A DNA stretch of 64,000 bases from Streptomyces sp. DH41 (GTDB lineage: Bacteria > Actinomycetota > Actinomycetes > Streptomycetales > Streptomycetaceae), in contig NZ_JARVKY010000008.1 of assembly GCF_029813785.1 (NCBI RefSeq), positions 62,001 to 126,000 on the forward strand. The letters run 5' to 3'. Positions 52,740 through 61,771 of the stretch are shown piece after piece; position 1 is the stretch's first letter; every line of letters begins with the position of its first letter. Both the position numbers and the translations under genes were made by a program. The notes under the pieces were generated by a model, which was not told the DNA's origin, did not search any database, and was given only the letters and a program-made list of their open reading frames with translations.

Positions 52740-53271
52740 CGATGACGAGTTCGCGGACGACGCGATGACCGTGCGGCTAGACATCCTGGAGTCGACCGGC
52801 GTCGGCTGGTGCGCCGGCTGGAGCCAGGACCAGCATCCCGACGGCTCGACCACCCTCTGGCGCTGCCCCACGCCGCCCGGCCGGCACCAGGCCGGGGAGG
52901 TGTGGACGTACTGGAAGTCGCCTGCGGACACCATCCCCATCGGGCCGACCACGATCCTCGCTCGCACCGACCTCGTGCGCGCCGCCCCCATGGGCGGCCT
53001 CGTCCAGGGCGAGGACTACTGCGCGGCCCTCGGCGTGACCTCGCTGGCGCCCGGGATCCTGCTTCCGGTGCCGGTGTACAGATACCGCAAGCACCCTGGG
53101 CAGATGACGGCCCAGGACGGATACGACCAGCTGGAGGCGGCGGCCCGGGAGCACGCCTGGGCGTACGGGCGCAGCCTGCGCGCCGTCGTGCACGGTGGCG
53201 AGGACCTAGGTTCCGCGATCTCGCAAGCAATTCCGCGTGATCACGAGCACCGTTCGAGCAATTCCGCGTGA
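52465..53271 (+). CDS. Family 2-like glycosyltransferase with an apparent CTG start
   Basis: The N-terminus (PLITVVIATRLRDDRLDYLT), VIALDGASPD, GAACARNLALTHV and NWADDDDEF match GT2 enzymes, with DDDD as the metal/nucleotide-sugar site. CTG 52465 follows GGAG by 6 bases; ATG 52537 would remove the first strand and is unlikely. The C-terminus ends inside a duplicated 18-bp sequence, so the natural end may have been cut. Sugar and acceptor are unknown. Confidence 0.65.
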   Translation: MPAPLITVVIATRLRDDRLDYLTAMHASLTRQSVPWEAVIALDGASPDRLPAPLAQDPRVRTLALPRPVGAACARNLALTHVRTRYVNWADDDDEFADDAMTVRLDILESTGVGWCAGWSQDQHPDGSTTLWRCPTPPGRHQAGEVWTYWKSPADTIPIGPTTILARTDLVRAAPMGGLVQGEDYCAALGVTSLAPGILLPVPVYRYRKHPGQMTAQDGYDQLEAAAREHAWAYGRSLRAVVHGGEDLGSAISQAIPRDHEHRSSNSA

Positions 53272-53274
53272 TCA
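53226..53274 (+). repeat. Two direct copies of AGCAATTCCGCGTGATCA
   Basis: Copies at 53226-53243 and 53257-53274, 31 bp apart. They span the end of the glycosyltransferase frame, next to the reversed protease gene. From 53275 to 53478 no gene is supported; a rightward stretch near 53370-53480 (LGVPWTFNANRRLAEEADWL) looks like a remnant of coding sequence. Confidence 0.7.
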
Positions 53275-53478
53275 TGGGCAGCGGAGCTTTCAGTAGTTGC
53301 CACTTGTCGCCTCCCTGCGAAGCACCGCGCTGGTTCCTGATACCCAACGCGCCGCTCCGCACCCCTCAGCCTCGGCGTCCCCTGGACGTTCAATGCGAAC
53401 CGTCGCCTGGCGGAGGAGGCCGACTGGCTCGAAGAACCAGAGGCCCGTGGTCCGCTACGCGGTGGGAAGAGTCCTGAA

Positions 53479-54303
53479 TCAGCCGTTGCGGCCGATCGCC
53501 CTATGGATCCAGCCCGCGTAGGCGGGCGCGCTGGTATAGAGCCCCGAGCCCTCGCTGCAGCGCACGCCGGGGGCGCCGGGGCCCGAGGTGACGCCGATGA
53601 GTTCCCAGTGGCCCTTCCGGTCCCGCTGGAGCTGGGGGCCGCCCGAGTCACCGTTGCAGGCCATGGCCTTGGGTACCTGGCTGATCGTGCACAGGCGGGT
53701 GTTGTCCGCGTAGCCCGGTGCGCACTCGGAGACCGCACCCCTGCGCGTGTCGAGTTCCTGGAGCCGGTCAGGGAAGACCCACTGGGTGGGGTCGGGTGCG
53801 TCGTCGATGGTGCCGAAGCCCAGGAGCCGGGTCGGGGTGCCGGGCCGCCCCGGCTGGTCGGCGATGCGGATCGGCTTCTCGCCGACCGGGCGGCTCAGGC
53901 GGATCAGAGCGACGTCGTCGCGGTTGGGGCCCGTGCCCTCGCCGTTCTTGTAGCCCGGGTGGGACACCGTCTTTGCGACGGACCGGACCGTGCCCCCGGA
54001 GTTCTTCCACTCACTGCCGATCCGGACGGTGCCGTCCAGGGTGACAAGCGCCGGGTCCACACAGTGGGCAGCTGTGAGCACCCACTGCGAGTCGATCAGC
54101 GATCCCCCGCAGACACCCTTGAACGTAGGGTCGTCCACCCCCGTCACCGGGATCGACACCATGGACGGGTAACGCTGCGTGGAATCCTTCCCGTTGACGA
54201 TGGCTTCGGCGCTGCCGGTCATCATGGCGGCGCACGCGACTCCGGCCAGGGCGACCGCAGAGGTGCGCGCCACCGTGCGGCGCGAGGACTTCAGGCTGAA
54301 CAC
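53479..54303 (-). CDS. Secreted trypsin-like serine protease
   Basis: A signal peptide (RTVARTSAVALAGVACAAMM, cleavage near SAEA) and IVNG activation site precede a full S1 domain: TAAHC (His), DDVALIRL (Asp) and CNGDSGGP (Ser), with six Cys. Streptomyces trypsins are secreted and activated by removal of the propeptide. GGAG lies 5 bases before GTG 54303. It is the only leftward gene between 41 and 64 kb and interrupts a rightward series, which suggests insertion. It is unrelated in layout to the NACHT-linked protease. Confidence 0.88.
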   Translation of the reverse strand: MFSLKSSRRTVARTSAVALAGVACAAMMTGSAEAIVNGKDSTQRYPSMVSIPVTGVDDPTFKGVCGGSLIDSQWVLTAAHCVDPALVTLDGTVRIGSEWKNSGGTVRSVAKTVSHPGYKNGEGTGPNRDDVALIRLSRPVGEKPIRIADQPGRPGTPTRLLGFGTIDDAPDPTQWVFPDRLQELDTRRGAVSECAPGYADNTRLCTISQVPKAMACNGDSGGPQLQRDRKGHWELIGVTSGPGAPGVRCSEGSGLYTSAPAYAGWIHRAIGRNG

Positions 54304-54490
54304 TGGTTCTCCGATCGGACGAGCAAGTGCGACGTGCTCAGCCTCCGCGATCAAGAGGAACTGATCCATCAGGTCAGCGGGCCTGTCCGAGGTCCGGCCA
54401 GCGGGCCCTGCGGGGGTGGGGAGAACCCCCGGACGGCAAGTTCCGCATCCGTTCGCCGCAACGACCCCTCCCATCAAGGAAAGTCCGTGA

Positions 54491-54721
54491 GGGACGGAGC
54501 CGCATGCCGAAGCCCTGCTCGACGACCTCGTCCACGGTGGTGCTGTGGCGGAGCAGGAGCGCCGAGCACGCGCGTGGCCGGCCATCGAGACCTGGCTCAC
54601 CGACGGCGACGCGTTCTTCCGCCAGGCCCGCCTGAGCGCACCCCACCGCCGCCCGGCCCTCCCCGTCACAGCACCAGCCCGCCCCCTCGCCGCCGCCCGG
54701 CCCGCGTACCGCAGCCACTGA
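54491..54721 (+). pseudogene. Small coding frame without a usable start
   Basis: The frame HAEALLDDLVHGGAVAEQERR, then WPAIETWLTDGDAFFRQARL has strong coding character up to TGA 54719-54721. It has no good start: GTG 54487, with AAGGA 6 bases ahead, is one base out of frame. One extra G near 54502 would explain this. It is either a frameshifted gene or one using CTG 54515. Confidence 0.5.
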
Positions 54722-54759
54722 CCGTGCCACCCCGACAACATCTGGAGACTTCCGCCCCC

Positions 54760-55218
54760 TTGCAACCCGGCACCCACTTCTCCTTCGGCGACCACAAGAA
54801 ACACGGCTTCGTCGCCTCCTTCACCCCCACCCTCCCCAGCCACCTCGCCCACTGGTTCCTGGAGCGCGAGCAGTTCGAGCCCGTTCCCGGTGAACCCGGG
54901 CTGTACCGCCTCAGCGATCCCGAGCGCGACGGAGTCCGACGCACCCGCCAGGCCGTCCACGACCTGCGCCGCCACGGCTACACGGTGCAGGCCGACATCC
55001 GCCTCAACTCGGCCCTCTCCACCGGCCCGCCGCGCCCCGTCCGGCCCCACGGACTCCAGGAGCGCCGCAGCAGGCTCGCCCAGGCCGCCGCCGGCCGAAC
55101 GACGCAGCGCTCCACCACGCCCACCACCTCCCCACCGTCGGCCCGGCCGATCCCGCCGAAGCCCACCTACGCTCCCACCGTCCACCTGACGGCCGCAGCC
55201 AGCGGGCGGTCCCGATGA
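54760..55218 (+). CDS. Small protein with an LR-x2-GY module
   Basis: The 152 residues include FGDHKKHGFVASFTP, GLYRLSDPERDGVRRTRQAV and LRRHGYTVQADIRL, then a disordered basic tail. The A-x-LR-x2-GY-x-V-x2-D pattern recurs in the genes at 62630 and 63360. TTG 54760 is far from its GGAG, so GTG 54724 is possible. The stop overlaps the next ATG. Confidence 0.55.
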   Translation: MQPGTHFSFGDHKKHGFVASFTPTLPSHLAHWFLEREQFEPVPGEPGLYRLSDPERDGVRRTRQAVHDLRRHGYTVQADIRLNSALSTGPPRPVRPHGLQERRSRLAQAAAGRTTQRSTTPTTSPPSARPIPPKPTYAPTVHLTAAASGRSR

Positions 55219-56402
55219 CCCACAGCAGCAGCCCGGCCCCCGACAGCCCGTTGCCGACAGCGTCCGCACTGGCCAGCAAGGCACGCGACTTCCGGCTGCG
55301 GATGGCCGTCGTCGACTGCGAGACCGATGCCGCCCTCGACATGACACGCGACCGCCACGGCCGCACCGTCCACGCAGACGCCGCCGCAGCCGCACGAGCC
55401 CACCGTGACAAGGCGGCGCTGGAGGCGTACACCACCCACCTCGCCCCGCACGCCGAGGCTCTCCTCGATGCCGCCCGACTCGCGCTCGACGAGTTGCCGC
55501 CCGCCCGGCACCTGACCGGGTGGCGGGCCGTCCTGGACGGCCTGGCATCGTCCGCCGCCGAGATCCGCCGGGCCCTCGACCGGCCGGCCGCGCCCGGCTC
55601 TCCAGCCGAACGTGCTCAGCACGCGGCTCTGTGGCCGCATCTCACTGCCTGGGCGGACCACAGCCCGATCGCCAGCAACCTCGCCGACCAGCGCGAGGGC
55701 CAGCACCACCAGGCTCCGCTGACCGACGAGGAACAGCAGCTGTGGACCGACAGGGCCCGGGCCGCGCAGACGCGTGGCGCGCTGGAGCTGACCGAGTCGT
55801 GGTATGCCGCCGACGGACAGCCGATCACCCTCGCTTATCTGGTCGAGGACGACGACTCCACAGTGGTCGCGCTGCGCGGCGACCCGGGCGTACCGGGCTG
55901 GCAGGTGATCGGGCATTTCGCCCACGAGTACGAGGCGGGCAAGTCCCTGCCCGCTCCGGTCCCGCCCGGCGTGCTGCGCTCGGACATCTCCCGGTTCAAC
56001 CGCCCGGCACCGGCCCCGGAGCTGTCCCTGCAGGACCTCATCCGCGACGTCGTCGAAGGCCACAGTGCCGGAGACGCATCGAACGCTCTCCTGGGAGCCG
56101 TCCAGCGCGGCTACGCCGCCGGCCCGATGGTCCGCCTGCAGGAACTTCTGGAGACGAGCAGCCAGTTCGCCAGCGCCCTGGAGACCGTGCAGGGCCGTCA
56201 GATCGCCGCCCGCCTCTCCGCGCTGGGCCAGATCGAGTTCCTCACCCGCGAAGTCGAAGAGGCAGCCGAGGACCTTGGTGCGACCGTCGCCGTCCTGCCC
56301 CCGCACCGCACCCCCGTGCTGCGCACCCGCCCGCGCCCGGCCGTGGACACCACACCGCCCGCGCCGCCGCCCCGCGCCAACATGACCGCCCGCCACCGAT
56401 AG
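55215..56402 (+). CDS. Unknown 395-residue protein
   Basis: The ATG overlaps the upstream stop (ATGA). The protein is helical in residues 15-130 and 265-365 and strand-rich in between (GALELTESWYAADGQPITLA, then DDSTVVALRGDPGVPGWQVI). The tail is Pro-rich. No family is recognised; it belongs to the rightward plasmid-type series. Confidence 0.6.
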   Translation: MTHSSSPAPDSPLPTASALASKARDFRLRMAVVDCETDAALDMTRDRHGRTVHADAAAAARAHRDKAALEAYTTHLAPHAEALLDAARLALDELPPARHLTGWRAVLDGLASSAAEIRRALDRPAAPGSPAERAQHAALWPHLTAWADHSPIASNLADQREGQHHQAPLTDEEQQLWTDRARAAQTRGALELTESWYAADGQPITLAYLVEDDDSTVVALRGDPGVPGWQVIGHFAHEYEAGKSLPAPVPPGVLRSDISRFNRPAPAPELSLQDLIRDVVEGHSAGDASNALLGAVQRGYAAGPMVRLQELLETSSQFASALETVQGRQIAARLSALGQIEFLTREVEEAAEDLGATVAVLPPHRTPVLRTRPRPAVDTTPPAPPPRANMTARHR

Positions 56403-56412
56403 GAGATCCGCT

Positions 56413-56780
56413 TTGCCCGAGGCACCAGCAGAGCCGTTCATGCCGATCCGGCACGCCATCACCGGCGAGATCACCACCACCGGCTACAACGCCGCCGCCC
56501 GGCGGATTCTGCTCCAGGACGGCTTCGAAGAGACGCCAGGCTGCGCCTGCCGAGCGACGGAACCCGGTACGGAGCGGACGCACGGGCCTGCTCGGCAGCC
56601 AGCGAGCTGCTCGTCGCCGGCCGTCCCGTGCACCTGGACCGAGCCCTCGGCCGGCCGGTGAGCGCCGACAGTACGCCCCGGTTGGCCCGGTCGCCGATGT
56701 CGGCACAGTCCGTGATCCGTGCCGCGAGCGGCCAGCCTCTCCAAGGCATCGCCGACCCCGCCCGCACCCGTACCTGTTGA
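56413..56780 (+). pseudogene. Small gene with a frameshift
   Basis: GGAG lies 7 bases before TTG 56413. The protein starts PEAPAEPFMPIRHAITGEIT and NAAARRILLQDGFEETP, but its continuation RLRLPSDGTRYGADARACSA, then GRPVHLDRALGRPVSADS, is in another frame, ending at TGA 56778-56780. The shift is near 56535. The unshifted frame stops at 56661 with unlikely residues. A base-call error is possible. Confidence 0.55.
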
Positions 56781-56791
56781 AGGATCCTCGT

Positions 56792-57997
56792 TTGACCACA
56801 CCCGGAACGCCTACCAGACCAGCGCGCACCAAGGGCGGCGAACTGCGAGCCAAGGTGGCCCGACTGCTGACCGACCGGCCGGCGGACAAGCTCACCATCG
56901 GGGACATGGCCAGGCAGCTGGGCCACTCCCACGGCGCCGTCCGCAACGCCGCCCTCACCCTGGTGCGACGCGGCGAGGCCGACCAAAGCGGGACCGGACA
57001 ACCGGAGTTCCGCGCGAACGCGAAGACCGCCGCAGCCGCGCAGAGGGCTGTGATCAGCCCACCGGGCACTCACGCTCCCCGCGCCCAGGCGGCCACGGCC
57101 CGTACGACCTACACCGCAGCAGCCGCGCCCAAGCAGACCGGCCCGATCCGCCGCGCGGGGGGCCAGCTCTACCACCCCCGGGAGCTGGCCGATCTGCCCG
57201 ACGTCGAGGCGTTGAACCGCTTGCGCGACGCCGACGTGCCCGTGCTGCTCTACGGCCCTCCGGGCACCGGCAAGACGAGTTTGGTCGAGGCGGCGTTCCC
57301 GGACCTGCTCACCGTCGCCGGTGACGGCGACACCACGGTCGGCGACTTGATCGGCGAGTACACACAGGACGACGCGGGAGCCTACGTCTTCCAGTACGGT
57401 CCGCTGGTCACCGCGATGACCGAGGGCCGCGCCCTGCTGATCGACGATGCCACCTTGATCTCACCGAAGGTCCTGGCGGCGCTGTATCCCGCGATGGACG
57501 GGCGCAGGCAGATCCAGGTCAAGGCCCACAAGGGCGAGACCATCAACGCCGAGCCGGGCTTCTACGTGGTGGCGGGCCACAATCCCGGCGTCCACGGGGC
57601 GGTGTTGACGGAGGCGCTCGCGAGCCGGTTCAGCGTGCAGATCCAGATCGGCACGGACTACGACCTCGCCCTGGCCTTGAGGATCGATGCCCGAGTGGTC
57701 CGGGTCGCCCGACACCTCGCCCAGCAGGTCGAACTCGGCGAGCTGGGCTGGGCCCCCCAACTGCGGGAACTGCTCAGCTACCAGAAGACCGAGGCCGTCC
57801 TCGGCACCAAAGCCGCGCTCGCGAACCTCGTCGGCATCGCTCCTGTGGAGGATCGCGACGCCGTCGCCGACGCCGTCACCAAGGCTGTCGGCATCAAGAA
57901 GATCGCACCTCTCACCCTCGGCAAGCAGCTCCCCGCCTCAGCCGCCCGGCAGCCCCCGGGCAGCACCGGCTCCGCACACCGGGGCCGCCCGCGATGA
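56792..57997 (+). CDS. MoxR-type AAA+ ATPase with an N-terminal winged helix
   Basis: Residues 12-65 form a winged helix (KLTIGDMARQLGHSHGAVRN). Residues 125-370 form an AAA+ domain of the MoxR/CbbQ kind: Walker A YGPPGTGKTS, Walker B ALLIDDATLI, and GHNPGVHGAVLTEALASRF with the sensor Asn and Arg finger. MoxR ATPases remodel proteins together with VWA partners, and the next gene encodes one with an overlapping start (ATGA). TTG 56792 follows AAGGA. Confidence 0.82.
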   Translation: MTTPGTPTRPARTKGGELRAKVARLLTDRPADKLTIGDMARQLGHSHGAVRNAALTLVRRGEADQSGTGQPEFRANAKTAAAAQRAVISPPGTHAPRAQAATARTTYTAAAAPKQTGPIRRAGGQLYHPRELADLPDVEALNRLRDADVPVLLYGPPGTGKTSLVEAAFPDLLTVAGDGDTTVGDLIGEYTQDDAGAYVFQYGPLVTAMTEGRALLIDDATLISPKVLAALYPAMDGRRQIQVKAHKGETINAEPGFYVVAGHNPGVHGAVLTEALASRFSVQIQIGTDYDLALALRIDARVVRVARHLAQQVELGELGWAPQLRELLSYQKTEAVLGTKAALANLVGIAPVEDRDAVADAVTKAVGIKKIAPLTLGKQLPASAARQPPGSTGSAHRGRPR

Positions 57998-59784
57998 GCG
58001 CCCACCACCACATCCAGTCCACGCCGGACGACGACGCCGACCTCGCGCGCTGGGACGACGACGGCGCACCGCCCGCCCAACCCCGCTCCTCCCCGGCCGC
58101 GTGGCTGCGGGTGGGAGCCGAACTCGGCGACCGGCTGGTCGCCCTCTCCGGCCGCCAGGACCTCCTCGTCACCTGCCGCCCCGGCACGCGCAGCGGCGCA
58201 CCGGCCGCCTACTTCCCCACGCTGGGCGAGGTCGAGTTCGACGCCCGCCTGTTCGCCCCCCTGAAGCCCCACGAGATCCATCCGCGGATCGTGGGCGACG
58301 AGGACCGGTATCCCGCCGCCTGGGGCGTATTCGTCCACGAGGCCGCGCACGCCGCCCACTCCGTCTGGACACAGCCTGCCGGAGCCAACCCCCGCGTCGT
58401 CGAGGCCGCGCTCCTGCTGGAGGAGAGCCGCGTCGAAGGCGCGCACCTGATCACGCGGCCCACGGACCGCACGTACCTGCGCACCAGCGCCCGAACCCTG
58501 GTCATGCCCGACATCGCGCACCCCACCTTCCAGGGCATCGAGCAGGCCGCCGCCGTGGCCGCCCTGATCCTCGGCCGCCGGGATGTCGGCATCCTGGACG
58601 CCGGCGAGACCCGGGCTGTCGCCGATCTGTGCGAAAAGGTGCTGGGCGCCGACCTGCTGGCCACCCTCACCCGCATCTGGACCGCAGCTCACCAGTGCGC
58701 CGACCACGACGCCACGACCATGCTCGCGCACGGTCAAGAATGGTGCGACGCTCTGGATGCCGCGGCCCCCGCCCTGCCCGTGCCGGAGGGCCTCTCCGAT
58801 CTGCTGACCGGCGCCGTGGGGGTCGTCATGGACCACGCGGCAGCCACCGACGCGGCCGACCTCGCGGCACAGGACGCAGCGGCCAACGCCATGGCGTCGC
58901 GCTCCAAGGCGCAGGCTCAGGACCGCGCCCAGCGGGCCCGCCAGCGACGCAAAGCCGCCGCCACCGCCAAGTCGGTCTTCAACGCCCGTAGCACCACCGT
59001 CCACCCCGACGGCACACCGGCACCCTCCGGCAACCCCGTCACCGGCACCCGCAGGCCCACCGCCGCCGAGCAGAGTGCCGCCGCGCGCCTGAGCCGCGCC
59101 CTGCGTGCCGCCGCCTACCGCGAGCGGACCGAGGAACGGACCACCAGCCCCACCCCGCCCGGCCGCCTCAACATGCGCGCGGCCCTCGCCCGCGACGCTC
59201 AGCGCGCGGCCGGGTCGGTCCCCACCGCGGAACCGTTCACCCACACCCGCCGCCGGAACTCTCCCACCCCACCGCTGCGTGTGGGTATCGCCGTCGACGT
59301 CTCCGGCTCCATGCGTGCCGCCTGCAAGCCCGTCGCCTCCGCTGCCTGGATCGTGGCACGCGCAGCAGCCCTGACCGACCCCGACTCCCGTACCGCCACC
59401 ATCGCCTACGACAGGCACCTGACCGCACTGACCCGACCCACCCACCGAGCACCAGAGCGCGTGACGACGTTCGATGCCACCGGCGGCCACCACAACCTCG
59501 CCAACGCCATCGACGCACTCGACCACGGCCTCGAACTCAGCCGCCCCGGCGCCGGCCGCGTCCTCGTGATCGTCACCGACGCCCACTACGGCAGCGACGA
59601 AACCGCTCAAGCCGTCACCCTCGTCAAGCAGCTCGCGACCGCCAGCTGCGCCGTACTCCAGCTCACCCTCACCGCGGAATCCCGCCACTTGCCCGGGACC
59701 ACCTTGCTGCACCTGCCCCAGCCCTCCAGCGCTCCCGCCGCCATCGCCAAGGCGGCCACAGACGCCATCCGCAGGACCCGCTGA
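57994..59784 (+). CDS. VWA protein with a zinc-peptidase-like N-terminus
   Basis: Residues 90-150 contain VHEAAHAAHS (HExxH) and a later LLLEESRVEGAH that could give the third zinc ligand. Residues 420-590 form a VWA domain with the MIDAS motif GIAVDVSGSM and IVTDAHYG. The middle is helical and Ala/Arg-rich. With the MoxR ATPase this forms a chaperone-type pair; the fused metallopeptidase is less usual. No substrate is evident. All key residues are present. Confidence 0.8.
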   Translation: MSAHHHIQSTPDDDADLARWDDDGAPPAQPRSSPAAWLRVGAELGDRLVALSGRQDLLVTCRPGTRSGAPAAYFPTLGEVEFDARLFAPLKPHEIHPRIVGDEDRYPAAWGVFVHEAAHAAHSVWTQPAGANPRVVEAALLLEESRVEGAHLITRPTDRTYLRTSARTLVMPDIAHPTFQGIEQAAAVAALILGRRDVGILDAGETRAVADLCEKVLGADLLATLTRIWTAAHQCADHDATTMLAHGQEWCDALDAAAPALPVPEGLSDLLTGAVGVVMDHAAATDAADLAAQDAAANAMASRSKAQAQDRAQRARQRRKAAATAKSVFNARSTTVHPDGTPAPSGNPVTGTRRPTAAEQSAAARLSRALRAAAYRERTEERTTSPTPPGRLNMRAALARDAQRAAGSVPTAEPFTHTRRRNSPTPPLRVGIAVDVSGSMRAACKPVASAAWIVARAAALTDPDSRTATIAYDRHLTALTRPTHRAPERVTTFDATGGHHNLANAIDALDHGLELSRPGAGRVLVIVTDAHYGSDETAQAVTLVKQLATASCAVLQLTLTAESRHLPGTTLLHLPQPSSAPAAIAKAATDAIRRTR

Positions 59785-59893
59785 GACGACGCAGAAGGCG
59801 GAAGCGTCCCCGAGACCACCGCCAAGCACTCCAGACCACCCCCGTCCGTCGCATGACTCGTGCAACCCCAACCGTCAACGAAAGGCACTCGAT

Positions 59894-60448
59894 TTGAAGC
59901 CCCAGACCAGCAGCCCGACCTCGAACGTAACGCCCATCAAACGGAATTCCCCGGGGGTAAGTACGCACTGGACCGTGGAGCACGCCTGCTCCCACCGGGT
60001 AGATCACGACCTGTCCAACCGCCCCGCCGACAAGCGGGCCGGCTTCGCCCGTTGGCTCGCGTCGAAGGACTGCACCGACTGCTGGAAGGCGGCGCGCGAC
60101 GCCGACTCCGCGTCCAAGGAGAAGTGGCTCGCGGAGAAGCGCGCCGAGGAGCTAGAGGCAGCCGCCACCTGGGCCAAGCAGTTCGACATGCCGCAGCTGG
60201 AGGGCCCGGCCAAGGCCCTGGACTGGGGTGAGCGCTCCCGCCATCAGCTGATGATGGCCGCGCACACCGCCCTGGTCGTCGAGGGCAGTTGGGACGAGGC
60301 GGACTGGGCGGAGCTGGAGGAGAAGGCCCGCTCCATAACCCGTGCCGGTTGGTGGATCGACCAGCGTGACGCCGAAGGCACTGACCTGCTCGAACTCCTC
60401 AACGCAGCCACCGAGGCGGACCGCGGGACGGAGAATCCGTTCCGCTGA
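59894..60448 (+). CDS. Helical protein with His/Cys pairs
   Basis: GAAAGG precedes TTG 59894. The N-terminal part has VEHACSHRVDHDL and CTDCWKAARD, a possible zinc site; the rest is helical (KWLAEKRAEELEAAATWAKQ; ALVVEGSWDEADWAELEEKA). Not recognised. Confidence 0.55.
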   Translation: MKPQTSSPTSNVTPIKRNSPGVSTHWTVEHACSHRVDHDLSNRPADKRAGFARWLASKDCTDCWKAARDADSASKEKWLAEKRAEELEAAATWAKQFDMPQLEGPAKALDWGERSRHQLMMAAHTALVVEGSWDEADWAELEEKARSITRAGWWIDQRDAEGTDLLELLNAATEADRGTENPFR

Positions 60449-60449
60449 C

Positions 60450-60505
60450 GGCGGGGCAACATAGCCGGGAAACGCCGGTTAGCCAAACCGGCGTTCCTCC
60501 GGACT
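60450..60505. promoter_or_regulatory. Conserved 56-bp element, copy 2
   Basis: This contains a perfect inverted repeat GCCGGTT-AGCCA-AACCGGC (60474-60492) and matches the minus strand of 37248-37303 at 48 of 56 positions. It ends 43 bp before the start of the next rightward gene, as copy 1 lies before a leftward one. Confidence 0.62.
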
Positions 60506-60548
60506 ATTGATGCTCCCACCCCGACAGCCATCGCGTGGAAGGAACCGC

Positions 60549-60986
60549 GTGCTCCCTCCGTCCTGGGACCATCAGCCCACCCCCGTCACCGCCCGCACCC
60601 CCGACCCGCTCACTCCCACCCGAGATATCACTCACGCCCACTTTCTGGCCGGAGACACCGTCGTCGTCCTCAAGGGGGTGGCCGGCGGAGAACTGTGGGG
60701 AGACTCCATGCGCATCGTCGCCCCCTCCTGGCACACCCCCACCGACGAGGACGGATGGCGCCTGCGTGACCCCACCGGGGGCGCCCAGTCCTACGTCACC
60801 GCTCACCCCCGCTACCTCGTGCACCTCTCACGCCGCTGCCCGGACTGCCTGATCTACCTGCGGGCCATGGAAGACGCCCTCCTTACGCGGTTCGCCGGCC
60901 GCGACGAGCTGATCGACTGCGGCTGGTACACCACCACCGCCCTGGGCCAGCTCGTGCACACCGCAGACACCAGGGGCGGCCGGTGA
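60549..60986 (+). CDS. Unknown 145-residue protein
   Basis: GGAAGG lies 6 bases before GTG 60549; the TTG at 60507 would fall at the edge of the conserved element. The protein has a strand-rich part (AHFLAGDTVVVLKGVAGGEL) and a Cys pair in RRCPDCLIYLRAMED. Not recognised. The stop overlaps the next GTG. Confidence 0.55.
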   Translation: MLPPSWDHQPTPVTARTPDPLTPTRDITHAHFLAGDTVVVLKGVAGGELWGDSMRIVAPSWHTPTDEDGWRLRDPTGGAQSYVTAHPRYLVHLSRRCPDCLIYLRAMEDALLTRFAGRDELIDCGWYTTTALGQLVHTADTRGGR

Positions 60987-61771
60987 CTCCCCCCACGAAC
61001 CGCCCCGACCGTGCCGCTGCGCTCCACAGGGCCAGGGCCCGAGCCACCGCAACTGCGGACGATCCTTCCTGGCCGCTGCACCTGGCCGAAGACCTCCACG
61101 GCATCCGGGCCGACTGGAAAACCTCAGCCGAGGTGTGCGCGGACGCCGCCTGGGCAGCACGGTCAGCCGGCCGCAGCGTCCTGGGCCTGCTGTCCCCGGA
61201 GGATGTCCTCGCGACGCACCGTGATCCGATCACCACCCGCACCTTGGCGCATCTGTACCTGAGCGCCCTGCGGTTCGACTTCCGCTGCCCCACCCTCCAG
61301 CGCCTCGTCGAACAGCTCGCGCAGACCGCACGTCAGCCGCTGGACTGCTACACCCGCGCCCTGTACGCCTTCGCGCTGCTTGGCCAGTCCCGCCCCGAGG
61401 GCCTGACGGTCATGGACGAGGTCCTCGCCACGGCCGAGGAGCACCCCAAGACCCTGCATGTCCTGCTGCACGGACTGTGGCTCGGCCAGGACCTGGACGA
61501 GGGTGCGGAGCGTCTCCTGGCCCTCAGCTTGCGGCCCGCCCTCGCCACCGGCACTGACCCGATCGTCCTCTTCCGCACGGCGGGTGCCCTGCGCCGGCTG
61601 GGCCGGTACGACGAGGGGCTGAGCGCCATCGACAGGGCGATCGACTGTCTTCCGCCAGGAGACATCTCGGTCCACGCCGACCTGGTCCGCGAGCGCTCGC
61701 TGCTCTGTGCAGCCCGCGACCTTCATCAGCACCGGTCACCCACCCGCACGTCGAGCGGGGTGCCGTCATAA
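60983..61771 (+). CDS. Helical-repeat protein
   Basis: The 262 residues are nearly all alpha-helical with TPR-like spacing (TRALYAFALLGQSRPEGLTV; LFRTAGALRRLGRYDEGLSA; IDRAIDCLPPGD). Such repeats usually bind other proteins. GTG 60983 overlaps the previous stop (GTGA). Its TAA overlaps the start of the relaxase-like gene. Confidence 0.6.
   Translation: MTPPTNRPDRAAALHRARARATATADDPSWPLHLAEDLHGIRADWKTSAEVCADAAWAARSAGRSVLGLLSPEDVLATHRDPITTRTLAHLYLSALRFDFRCPTLQRLVEQLAQTARQPLDCYTRALYAFALLGQSRPEGLTVMDEVLATAEEHPKTLHVLLHGLWLGQDLDEGAERLLALSLRPALATGTDPIVLFRTAGALRRLGRYDEGLSAIDRAIDCLPPGDISVHADLVRERSLLCAARDLHQHRSPTRTSSGVPS

Noticed and set aside
53479..55548. A 689-codon leftward frame containing the trypsin
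   Set aside because: The first 415 residues are antisense of rightward genes. The signal peptide and a good ribosome site place the start at 54303.
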